From: Prostheceraeus crozeri
Taxonomy: Eukaryota > Platyhelminthes > Polycladida > Euryleptidae
DNA: 64,000 bases
Assembly (NCBI GenBank): GCA_907163375.1
Contig: CAJQUW010012648.1
Coordinates: 1-64,000, forward strand
Reading direction: 5' to 3'
Under the pieces are notes generated by a model, which was not told where the DNA came from, made no database searches, and worked only from the letters and a program-made list of their open reading frames with translations. Positions 25,301-35,085 of the stretch are shown here, in pieces; position 1 is the stretch's first letter; each line of letters begins with the position of its first letter. Made by a program: the position numbers and the translations under genes.

Positions 25301-27628
25301 TTCTGATTCTCGTTGCAACAGTCTCTTGACGCCTGTTCATCGAGGGTTGATGATATCTAATCAAACGAGCTTCTCTACCAAATTTGCCTCAACCGAATCA
25401 TGCACACGCTTTAAGATTTCTACATTAAAATCGTCAATACTATTAGCATTGCTACAAATGTTGCTATGATCGCTTGACGCTCTAGAATTGTTTTTATATT
25501 TTGTACTGTTTTGAATACATGTAATTGAATATTTATAGCTATAGGCCAGCTCTCTTCTTTATCATCACGTGGGGGTTTATTCGATTATCTCAGGTTTAAT
25601 TCATCCATCTTCTCCCCATTTCACTCAAATTCGTTGATAGCATTTGTGGCAACGAGAGAACTAGATTTTATAAACTTATAACGAGTTTGGAGCCTATAGC
25701 CTACAGATGAATAGTTAGCTTCTAATTGGATGAATGAATTTGTGCTAAAAATGTCGAACACACGGGATATTTCTTTCCTCGCGCACAAACGATGACACCT
25801 CAATCGTCTGTGGTATGCACACTGTCATTTGAGTATCACACAGGCTTGATTTGAGTCTAAATGTGTTACTTGTAGTGTCACACAATGATGCGTCACTCTG
25901 CGACATTAATTGTCGCCGAATGACGATTTTTGATTTTCCTTTAGATGACAAGCGCGTCAGCTAGCTGCTATGGTCTACTGCATTACACATGCTCAAAGTA
26001 ATTAGATTTGTAATATGAATTAATTATTTTGATCATGACCGATGCAATATTGAAAAATAGTTCAAGCTTGTTTGGTTCAAAAGATATTCAAAAAATTGGG
26101 TCGATGGTCAAGCAAGCATTTTTTGAAAATTATAGGAATATGTATCAATGAGCATGAATTAGTGGCACCATTGAGTGAAATTTCGATGTTCTAATTCTTG
26201 CCGTGACAGCAGAATAAATTACGCAAATGTTTTTGAAAGAGTTGAGTCAGTTTTATGAAAATATGTTCGTCGATCCGCTCCATGTATATAGGCCTACAGT
26301 TTCAATTTCATTCAGTCATTACTTGCTTTCATCATTGAGACGACTGAATCATTCAAAACACAGTCTGCATCTCCCGCACTATAGCTAATGTCTCTCTGAC
26401 CCGCGCAGTTCCTTCGCGCGAGTCATCATCATTACACACATGGTGCACAAATTCTCTCCGTGGGAATTTACGGATTATAAAAAGAATGATGCTTCTTGTA
26501 CTGGCAGAATTAGAATACACTGCTTCATAACATTACGCTTACCTCTACTAGCAATAGTGTTCTCACAAATCTGTAATGTGACCCTGTTTTTACTTTGAAG
26601 TGAAACGATCTCATATCTTAAATATCAGATGATAGAGACCCTAACTTCAAGATCTTGAAGTCTTTATTAACCATCAGTCTAGAGCGAAATAGAAATCATA
26701 TTTCGGCTGCACTTTAGTGCTTCATGTGTAACTTATGCAAAACTTTCGGTGCACCAGTGCAAACAGGTGTGGCTAGCGCACAGCCCAAGTCAACCAGCTT
26801 TCGGTGTTTCGGTTCTTGCGAATAGTCTGGTCTAAGTAGCCAATTATATGTATAATCTTATCGTATCTGGATTATGAGAATCCCCTATGTATAGGCCTTC
26901 ACTATTTTGTTCACCGCGAAAAAAATTCATCTGTCCTTAAATTTCATTTTTTGTTGTCCATCAAAAACCATCAAATCATTGAAAATCATTTATCATTAAA
27001 AAAAGAAGTACGTGCACAAATCTAACAACTGTTCGAATGGGTAACACTTAACAGTGAATGTATGACGTTTTTCAAGCTCGGGACAATGATTCTGTGCAAT
27101 CCATCACTGGAATCTCTTCCATACTTGTCGACAATGACTGGCTTGTGTTGGCGTCACAGAGTCTATCACGAGAATTCGATGAGAAATCCCAGAGAAATAT
27201 TCCTTCTCACTAAAATGAGGTAGCGTGATCCTTTGGCATAAATCCAATAAATTCTACTTTTCCAGCAATTCGTAAACACTGAGTGAGAATTCATTTGGAG
27301 ATCGTTGACTCGTCAATACCAAGAAGGTCAGATCCGCTTGTAAGGTCCATTCCTGAAAAATAACTATCTTGATTAAGGTTATCGAATTCTCGGCGGACCG
27401 ACAATATCGTAATCAATATGGAAATGAAGAAACTGCTATAGTGTCATTCCTTTAAGTGTTTCAAATGCATTTCCGATAATACGTGATGTATCAAGAATGA
27501 GATCCGATAAAAACTTCTTTCCAATATCAACAGAACAAAAGAATTAAAAAATTGGGTGAAATATCAGGTCACCCGGACATTCACGCGCCTTCTGATCTTG
27601 AAATATGATTTGTGGTACAGTTTCGAGA
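25301..27628. other. intergenic, nothing recognised
   Basis: About 2.3 kb with no gene, RNA or repeat boundary recognised. Confidence 0.45.
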
Positions 27629-27818
27629 ATGAAACTTTAACGTCACTGCTTCCTCATGCTGGTTGCCTGGACGCTGCTGACATAGACTTTTCTGGAGCGT
27701 TGTGGTAGTTTTAGTAGGGATGCCCTTCCTTTCGACTTCCAATTACACTTTCGGGACTCGACCTCTTGACCAAAAGATCGATAAGCCAAGCACTTAACCA
27801 CTGTGCCACGGAGACCAC
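27629..27818 (-). mobile_element. tRNA-derived SINE, family A (copy 1)
   Basis: A nearly full unit of about 190 bases. The head carries a Pol III A box (TGGCACAGTGG) and a B-box-like word (GGTCGAGTCCC). The body then has GGAAGTCG followed by AGGAAGGGCATCC and ACTAAAA, which resembles the 3' tail of RTE/Rex3-type LINEs, so an RTE-like LINE probably supplied its reverse transcription. The 3' end has the GTTAAAG then CAT pattern seen in copies 6 and 8. Confidence 0.82.
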
Positions 27819-28135
27819 TCGAGACAGTTCTAATGTTGGACGGATGAATACATGGGCATTGGGCAAGGGTGAAAATTCGAGAGAAATTAGGAGACAATGG
27901 GGTTGATGAAATTGTTAAATTTGATTGAACCTTGGCCATTCGGATGAAGAGTATTCGAAAAGTTTCTGTTTCATCCTGATGTGTTTTTTGCGAGCGATCA
28001 TTGCAGCCATGAATAAGTGCCAAGCATCTGTAACTTCTTGTGTGGTCCCTCACGGAAGGCTTGAATGTCGCTGACATTGTCAGACTAAGTCACATGCATC
28101 AAAGATTTAGTGAATAATATAAGTCTTAGATCTCA

Positions 28136-28231
28136 GGAGCGTTGTGGTACTTTCTGTTCGGATGCCCTTCATGCAGACTTCCTATGACACTTTCGGGACG
28201 GCTGACAAATCCTCAACCACTCTCCCACAGC
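28136..28231 (-). mobile_element. tRNA-derived SINE, family A (copy 2, partial)
   Basis: This copy keeps the middle of the unit: CCCGAAAGTGTCAT, then GGAAGTC, GAAGGGCATCCG and CACAACGCTCC. The tRNA-like head is strongly decayed (GTGGGAGAGTGGTTGAG) and the 3' third is missing. It lies 320 bases from copy 1 in the same orientation. Confidence 0.7.
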
Positions 28232-28499
28232 TTATTTGCTTAAATTTAAATTCAAAGCAGAAAGCTACAAGTTATGAAAATGGAACAATTGAATATCGAG
28301 TTCTATCCTCAGTTGCAATGGAAACAGATCTGAATAGCTACCATTTCATCCAATATCAGGAATATTCAGTAGGCTTAGCTAACATCTCTCAACATCGAGA
28401 CAACTCCTTATTTCAACCTGCAGCCTCACCTGGGGTAAATGTGAGATGCGTGATAAGCATATTGCAAAGTGAATTACATTTATCAAAAATCAACAAATG

Positions 28500-28686
28500 C
28501 AACCACCACGAGACATACTTCAGCCTGTTGGGCCTCATCAGTCGTGGGTAGGTTTGAACCGACGACGTTGGAGGTAAAGGATGTGCAAGCAAACGCACTA
28601 ACCACAAGGCCACCGGACCATCTATGGAGAGCCTGAATTAGCCAGGAAGGCACTGCTTTAACGCAGGCAAGTGGAGCGCGGATTGC
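28500..28686 (-). mobile_element. tRNA-derived SINE, family B, with hammerhead-like 3' end (unit 1)
   Basis: This repeat is distinct from family A. On the minus strand it reads: a 5' leader with GCGTTAAAGCAGTGCC and a GCTAATTCAGGC word, then an A-box-like GTGGCCTTGTGGTTAG, then a B box GGTTCAAACC, then at once a hammerhead-like fold. Similarity to the second unit stops a few bases after that fold, so the ribozyme-like sequence forms the 3' end. It does not encode a protein. Confidence 0.8.
28506..28547 (-). ncRNA. type I hammerhead-ribozyme-like motif (unit 1)
   Basis: A 42-base fold. Stem I pairs CCACGA with UCGUGG. The core box CUGAUGA (minus strand of 28535-28541) is exact. Stem II pairs GGCC with GGCU around a CAACA loop. 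GAA follows. Stem III is minimal (GU with GU around UA, or essentially open), ending in the GUC cleavage triplet directly before stem I. One departure from the canonical form is G instead of A at 15.1, giving a G-U wobble closing pair. Short stem III hammerheads are known from Penelope-like elements; activity here is untested. Confidence 0.72.
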
Positions 28687-28802
28687 ATTCTGCGAACACT
28701 TAATGCCGCATCCGATATTGAGGCGCTTCACACAGGCGTTACTAATTACATGCTTTTAACAAGCAACCTGGAAATTGATAAATTCATCCACTCTCAATTG
28801 AT

Positions 28803-28984
28803 GTAAGCACCACAAGACATGCTTCAGCCTGTTGGACCTCATCAGTTGTGGGTATGTTTGAACCAGCGACGTTGGAGCCAGAGAGGACGTGCGAGCCTAC
28901 CCTCTAGCCACAAGGCCACCGGACCATCTATGGATAGCCTGAATTAGCCACGAGAGCACTGCTTTAACGCAGAGGGTGGATTGC
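28803..28984 (-). mobile_element. tRNA-derived SINE, family B, with hammerhead-like 3' end (unit 2)
   Basis: Same order as unit 1: a 5' leader with GCGTTAAAGCAGTGCT, an A-box-like GTGGCCTTGTGGCTAG, a B box GGTTCAAACA, then the hammerhead-like fold. It is head-to-tail with unit 1 at an offset of about 303 bases, with about 117 bases of unrelated sequence between them. The copies differ at many positions, so they are not a recent duplication. Confidence 0.8.
28810..28851 (-). ncRNA. type I hammerhead-ribozyme-like motif (unit 2)
   Basis: The same 42-base fold as in unit 1. Stem I pairs CCACAA with UUGUGG: relative to unit 1 one G-C pair has become A-U, a compensatory change. CUGAUGA (minus strand of 28839-28845) is exact. 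Stem II pairs GGUC with GGCU (a C-G pair has become U-G). GAA and the GUC triplet are intact. Stem III closes as GC with GU. All differences from unit 1 inside the fold keep pairing, which argues for past selection on the structure. Confidence 0.75.
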
Positions 28985-29808
28985 TGATTATTGATGATTC
29001 TCTCTAGCTAGCTCTGTTTATCCACATTTGCTGCAAGATTTTTGGTTGATTGACAATGGAGAATGGACAATTCATACATTTTCTTAACATATGTGGAAAC
29101 GTGTCATGACATGTCATGTTCGAGCATTAGAAGAAAATGACACAATGTTTGAAATAGTTATTCAACCGCAATTAACAGATTGACTACTCTACTATCTGCG
29201 TTACATGCATCTTTACACAACTGGCATGAATGATGCAGAGAGGCGTGGATTGTTATGTACATCCTCTGGTATCACTCCAATCTGTCCAAGTCTTTACGTT
29301 CAACAACCTACGGTGAGTATGAAGCGATAATTCCCTGTGGGAACAAATTCTACCGACGTGTTATGCGATCCTTGCCTTCCACGCACTCAAATAACCCGAA
29401 TGACAATGTCTTGCACACTTTTCTTAAGGTCAAGCCTCCTCAATGAGAGGAAAGAAAATAATGTTGTTAAAATTGTATGCTCTCAAAATATATCGTGTGA
29501 GAAATAAATGAGGAGAAGAAATTCAAAGACGGGCAAGAGGAGATGGAGGTTGTAGTGAAGTTGAACATGATTTCTAACGGCTATCAATCATCTCACCAGA
29601 ATATTTTCACGTTACATTTGAGTTTGAGGATGTATACGTTTGTTCGTCTTTTATAATGAAAAATAGAAATTCGGACAAATGTCATTTTTGATCATTTCCA
29701 AGCCAGATGGGAGAAAGGAATCCTATTTTCGTCGAATAACTCGATCCCATGGCACTTTATATTTCACGGTCGACAATTGTATCGCAAATTTCACTTCATT
29801 CATTGAAA
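28985..29808. other. intergenic, nothing recognised
   Basis: No gene or repeat boundary recognised between the family B unit and the next SINE. Confidence 0.45.
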
Positions 29809-30006
29809 GTGGTCTCCGCGGTGCAGTGGTTAAGTGCTTGGCCTAGTGATCCTTCAGTCCAGAGGTCGAGCCCCGAAAGTGTCATTGGAAGTCGGCAGGA
29901 AGGGCATCCGCACTAAAAGATCACAACCCTCCAAATAAAGTCCGACTGTCAGCACCGTCCAATCCAGCTGTGCGGGGGGTGTAATGAATTCAAACAATCA
30001 TCATGG
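29809..30006 (+). mobile_element. tRNA-derived SINE, family A (copy 3)
   Basis: A nearly complete copy: head GTGGTCTCCGCGGTGCAGTGG, B-box-like GGTCGAGCCCC, then GGAAGTCGGCAGGAAGGGC with ACTAAAAGATCACAA. It ends in a short CATCAT tail around 30000. The small changes in the A box (GGTGCAGTGG) suggest it is an older copy. Confidence 0.85.
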
Positions 30007-30497
30007 TTACTTGCTGATAGCATATGCGGCATAGCTTCATGCTTTGGTGGACATCGATCCCTCGCAATTGGTCGGAAGTCACACTTGTGACGAAACATTT
30101 CATTCACTGCATGATAGTGAGGTTAGTCGGTAGATCGATCTGGGGTCGTAGTCCTGATAGCCGCACATCTTTTGCATGGCGATTTGTAAAATTCTTTACT
30201 ATAACAATGGAGCAACTACTCTCATGAAAACGCTTAGAATTTCACTCTCTAGATGAAAAGTAAGAAGACACGCATCATAATCCTGTTTGTCTGTTTCAGC
30301 TTGTTGTTGCAGAAGCCGCAATTTGATTTAAAGACGATCATTCTATGCTATTGCATGCGTTTTCATGTTAAAGTAATTGCAAGATGGATGTTTTGGTGAT
30401 AGAAATACTCGCAGATTTTTACCTTGCCATAGGCAAACTTGCATCAATTTACATCCGCAGGTGCATTGGGCCGGAGGCACACATGATTAGCCGTCAC
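30007..30497. other. intergenic spacer
   Basis: No gene or repeat recognised. Confidence 0.4.
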
Positions 30498-30690
30498 CCG
30501 GTTGAGAATCCTCGAATGATGATTTTCTATAGAACCAACGTTGTGATATAACATGTTATTCTCTAAACTTATGCATTATGCTCATACAAAAATTAGGAAA
30601 ATATGACAAATTTTGTTCTTCTGCCTGCATGTATGAGAAAAATATTGTCAAAATGACTTATGGCTGATGGCTTATGACTTATTCTGCGTG
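30498..30690 (+). repeat. dispersed repeat C, copy 1 front part
   Basis: About 190 bases are similar to 56077-56275 in the same orientation; both carry GATGATTTTCTATAGA, GTTGTGATA, then GAGAAAAATATTGT and AAAATGACTTATGGC in order. The part that follows in the other copy is not next to this one but recurs at 32270-32410. Class unknown. Confidence 0.65.
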
Positions 30691-32269
30691 CTTCCGGCCT
30701 TAGAATGTGTTTAGATGATAAGTGTCTCTCTTGTAGATGGAAAAATGAATATTTGCACCCTAACTTATCCAAATCTTTATCAATTTGCACCCTACAGGTA
30801 CCTAAGAAAACTATCTACAAGACAAGGGTGCGGAAACGCATTTTCGTCCCAGCGGCTTGAACAGTTATGCGTTTTCACAAGACGATAGTTGCAAACGGTG
30901 ATGGATGGTAAACCTCGTAGATTTGTGGCCGAAATTGTACAAATCTCCATCAGCTTGCATCTGCAGGTAGTCACAACTTGAACTAGTTACTGAGAAATTC
31001 CAACCGCTTGGAAATGACATAATTCAGAAGCCATAGCTGGTATTGGTGAGAGCCATGTAGAGGGTAAATGCTGAACAGTGAGACAAAGCTGCAGCGCTTC
31101 ATTTTGATTGGCTGTTGTGATCTTGATCTGCGATTTCATTGAAGTAAGCGTCTGATTATAATTCCAAAACGACTCGTGACTTCAAGTGAAAAGTTCAGGG
31201 CGTTCCGCTAATTAGATTTTTGATATGTTAAGGGATTTTTTCTCTTCAAGATGAACCCACTCTTGAAACTATTGCACTTTGTGGCGGGGATGAAGTGCAA
31301 TTCGCTGTAGACTATACGTTAAGTCTCCAAATAAAATTTAGATGCGAACAATATCTAGAACATGTTCCTATTTGAATTTTTGCCGGAAAATAGCAATTAA
31401 TAGCTCACGGGATATTTTCAAACTGCGATGGCACTTGATTTCCCGGCAAAAATTCTAACAGAAACATAAGTTTTACATTTGCTAATGCGTTCCTGTTATT
31501 TGCTTCAAAGACTTCCAGACAAGATAGCTTCATCGAGACCATGGCTTGATGGAGTTTAAAACGATGCATATCACAATATTTCTTTCGGTGAATTTTCGTA
31601 ACTTTCTTGGTCTAGTATGCGCGGCCACAAAAGACTCTCTCCAATATACATTTAACAAAATGTTTTCAATTTTCTATTAGTGAGCATCTATGGCTCTTCC
31701 TCAAGGGTGTGATATAATTATGATAGACGCGTTCTTAGAATTTACAGTGGTGAAAAGTAAGCATCATGTGCTCATCCTGTTTATACAGATCAAGAAATAT
31801 CTTGACGAATAGCATTCTAAGCAAAAGCGCAATAAAAATTCAAATTGTGTTGAATCTGTTATAGAATGAATGAAACTTATTCAGCACTGAAACCGCCAAA
31901 AATTCTGACACATGGCTTGAGCACTCCGCATGATAACACTAAGCGCTACGTTACCCCTGGCATCGGTGCCTATCATGCTGTGAATAAAATAATTCCGTGG
32001 TGATTAGAAGAATTCAACTGGTGGAGCGCTCTCTCAGTTCGGTAGGGGGAGTATCTCAAGCACATGATGTGAAGAAGGTGATCATGGAATTCGAATATTG
32101 TTTGTTGCAAAAGATCTGAAACAGTATGCAGCCTTAACTTGGTTGCCGATCAAAATACGTGAAGTTGTCAATGAAAATTTGGCGGCACTTTAAAGAGACA
32201 ATCGTGCTGCAACGCGGAAACGTCAGAAAATCTTTTGATATATTCGACTTTCAGGTCTTAATGACAGAA
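30691..32269. other. intergenic, possible insertion within repeat C
   Basis: No gene recognised. This stretch separates two pieces of repeat C that are close together at 56 kb, so it may be an insertion; no terminal repeats or target duplication were found to prove it. Confidence 0.35.
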
Positions 32270-32410
32270 ATCTGACTTTTTAGTCCGGCCGAAAATGATA
32301 TATTCACAGAATAAAGAACATCCTATGGCTGCTACGAGTCTGCGATGATTCTGCGTTTAGCCGCCGCTCTCTTTCTTGTCAGCAGAATCAATATAAAATG
32401 CACATCAATC
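32270..32410 (+). repeat. dispersed repeat C, copy 1 rear part
   Basis: Similar to 56299-56450: both share TAGTCCGGC, GCCGAAAATGA, TTCACAGAAT, then CTACGA(A/G)TCTGCGA and CTTCTTGTC-type words in the same order. See the front part at 30498-30690. Confidence 0.55.
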
Positions 32411-33650
32411 CAAAGCAGAGCAGATTTGAGATTTTCGGTAAAAAACTTATTTTATTTTCTTCTGATAAAAATGGAAAAAGTACTAAGTCTAGAACCACAA
32501 TTTCTGACATGGAATGTATTCAGGTCATTTCCTGTCATGTGCATCTGTTATTATCACTCTTCTGATCTGTGATGAATGTGAGTGGAGTGGTTTGGTTCAA
32601 AATGGCTGGGGCCAAAATCTTTGCTGCCGACATCAGGACAGCTGCTGCAGTCTGATGTGTGATGTATTAAGATTTCAGATAAGTAGGTGAGAAAGAGAGT
32701 CTACCTACAGGGTTTCATTTGCCAAAAAACGGGCTCCAAAATTATAATTTATATCACTACCCAGAGAAAACAGAGAAAGAGAATTTTTTTTATAAAACTT
32801 TCGAGATATGAGCAGACATCATATGTATTCATAACTCTGTGAACGTCTCAGTTTCGGTCTCCTTTGTTGCCGAAGCTCGTGCTGGCGGCCGCACTATTTC
32901 TTTTTCCTTGAAGTTGCAGATTTTATCAGTCAACAATAGTTTATCAATATATAGCGGCAATTTAGGTCAATAATAGAATTTTTAGCTCAATAGCAGCAGT
33001 TCTACTCGATAATGGTTGCTGAATATGCTGTGAAACTGAATGTGTGATTTGAACTGACAGAAAATCGAAATCTTAGCAATAAAGTGCCATAAATATCTTT
33101 TGCTCTCATTAGCCAGTGAATAATGTCCTCAACTTCTCATCTGAGCAAGATATATGTTCCTTTGACTTTGCTATTTGAGAAAAACATGTTCAATATGTCC
33201 CAAGCTCCCGATGCTGCCGAAATATGAATGCTGAGGTTGACGAACCGTAGGGAAGCGAGGGAACGGAACATTGAGATAAAGATGAGAGGCAGGAGTGTTG
33301 ACGCACGCGTGAAACGTGAATGACTTCGATGGTTTGTGTATGTGATGCGTCAAAATGATGATGGTGAGCTGGTAAAAGACCAAAAAAAAGAAGAGTGTAG
33401 TGGGCAAACAGCGACTGGTCTATCGGACGTAGAGTGAAGGGATAGGAGGACATGGAGCAGTCATCTTCATAGGGTCGCCAGCGGGAAAACGGGCTTCTGT
33501 ATTCAAAACATAATAAACCCTATCCGCATTATCCGATGCATTTCGTTAGGGTAAAAGGTTGTTACTTTTCATGTCAGGTAACAATTTATCTTTCACTGAA
33601 TTCTCTATCTATGAATTAGGCGACATCACCTTTAATATCTTCGTCTGCTG
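32411..33650. other. intergenic, nothing recognised
   Basis: Searched on the minus strand for a last exon of the DCAF17-like gene; none was recognised. Overlapping open frames at 33171-33453 (minus) have no motif. Confidence 0.4.
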
Positions 33651-34145
33651 GATTATCATGGTGATGGTGGTGGTGTCAACCTACCCCAAGGGAGGAGGCC
33701 AAGGGGTGTCCGTCAGTTGTTGGGAGGGACACTTGTCGGCTCCCGGCGGCGATGAGTTCCGCACACCTGATGGGGACAGGTCACATGGTGTGAGGATAGA
33801 GTGAGCCTGTTGAGTACTTGTTTTGACATGTCAGCTGTTTGGGGGGGGGCAGGGGTTTTGTTAATGGCTTTGTTGCCTCGTTTGTGTACTGGGCATCTGT
33901 CGAAGAGGAGTTGCGGCGCACGTGATGAAGATTGCCTTTGTTTGCATGAGAGGAGAGGATAATGTGATTTTCGGTTTGAACTTGTTTGCGTGTAGTGTGA
34001 GGAGTTCAACAATGGGAGGACGCATGTGTCGTCATGCATGTATTGCGTGTTTGTGTCGTACGTGCATCCTGCGGCGACTATATCGTCTTCGAGGGTTGAA
34101 GTAGGAAATAGTATTACTCGGACATGCTCTGGATAAACTCTTTCC
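33650..34145 (+). repeat. dispersed repeat D, copy 1
   Basis: Shares an ordered set of words with 52550-53400: GTGGTGTC, a GATGA(A/G)(C/T)TCCGCACA block, a GGGACAG word, a TTTTGTTGCC-like word, and a TGTTTGTGTCG with CGTGCATCCTG block. It is G-rich on this strand with a run of ten G near 33841-33850. On the opposite strand both copies can be read as PxLNxSHYTQ-type peptides, so it may be a coding relic; the class is unknown. Confidence 0.5.
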
Positions 34146-34540
34146 ATACCAGGAAGTGCGGACCATCATATCGAACTTTTGACGTGGTTCCTTGCAATCT
34201 CATTTGAAGGTACTTAGACTTTTGAAACATCAATTTTCAGATGAATTAGGAAAATCGTTTCCCCCTCACTTATCGATCTCATTACGTTCTCATGAACATC
34301 CTCGGCTCAGTACAAGAAACCCTTTTTAAATAATTATGCATTCATATCGGTCAAAAATATCATCACTATTGTAAATATCAGGAATTTAGAATCCTCAGTT
34401 GCTATTCGTAGTGCGAAGGTAAGCGAGTTGGGGGGGGGGGGATGATAGTTCACACGGCATGTGTTGTAGAGTAAACTTCATCGACCACATGATCTCGAAG
34501 TGCTTCAGAGCTCATTCGGAACAATGATGGAATCACTTAC
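34146..34540. other. probable intron of the DCAF17-like gene
   Basis: The minus-strand sequence directly after the exon begins GTAAGTGATT, a strong donor. No acceptor or further exon was recognised before repeat D. A run of G lies at about 34431-34441. Confidence 0.4.
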
Positions 34541-34807
34541 GCGATCTTCCGTCTCCTCCGACACCTCTTGAAGTTGCACAGTTTGAAACGGTCGCCCACT
34601 GCAGCTGTCATAGAATTCAGCGTAGAGGAAATTTTCACCACCAATAGAGGAGCGCATTACCAGGAGGACTAGAAGATCAAGATCGTCGTCGTAGGCGAGA
34701 TACAGCACAGAGGATGACAACTCCACGTTGAAGTCTGCAATTTTCCGCTTCTTAATGGAACGGCCGAAACGGCTGAAGGTGACGGGAGGTTCTCCACCGC
34801 TGCTGTC
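34541..34807 (-). CDS. internal exon of a DCAF17-like gene
   Basis: A 267-base exon (89 codons, phase 0 at both ends) bounded by a pyrimidine tract and CAG before 34807 and by GTAAGTGATT after 34541. Near its start the translation has a TFSRFGRSIKKR block, in the middle YDDDLDLL, and later AEFYDSCSGRPFQTVQL. From memory these match, in order, the region near the C-terminus of vertebrate DCAF17 (a V-T-x-S-x-G-R-x-V-K-K block, YEDELDLL, DFHCNEYGTLLKSIPL). DCAF17 is a CUL4-DDB1 substrate receptor linked to the nucleolus. Neighbouring exons were not found, so the gene could be incomplete in the window. The exon itself is secure; the name is less so. Confidence 0.65.
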
Positions 34808-34909
34808 CTGCAAGGAAAAAAATCCTGCCATTGTTCACATCAATCAGTTACATGATTTCTTCCATTGCAGTTTTGGTATATGTTTCGATGGCAACAAAAC
34901 TGTGAGAGT

Positions 34910-35085
34910 GTGGTCTCCGTGGCACAGTGGTTAGGTGCCTGGCCTAACGATCTTCTGGTTCAGAAGTCGAGACCGGAAAGAGGCATTGGAAGTCGTCAGG
35001 AAGGGCATCCCGACTAAAAGATCACAACGCTTCACATTAAAGTCTGACTATGTCAGCACTGTCCAAGCCCCATTATGGTGACAAC
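34910..35085 (+). mobile_element. tRNA-derived SINE, family A (copy 4)
   Basis: Head GTGGTCTCCGTGGCACAGTGG, then GAGACCGGAAAG in place of the usual B-box word, then GGAAGTCGTCAGGAAGGGC, ACTAAAAGATCACAACGC and CTGACTATGTCAGCAC. If the DCAF17-like call is right, it lies in an intron of that gene, antisense to it. Confidence 0.83.

Noticed and set aside
33713-34147. 144-codon minus-strand frame considered as a gene
   Set aside because: It lies within a dispersed repeat with a diverged second copy at 52.5 kb and has no known domain; kept only as a repeat-coding curiosity.
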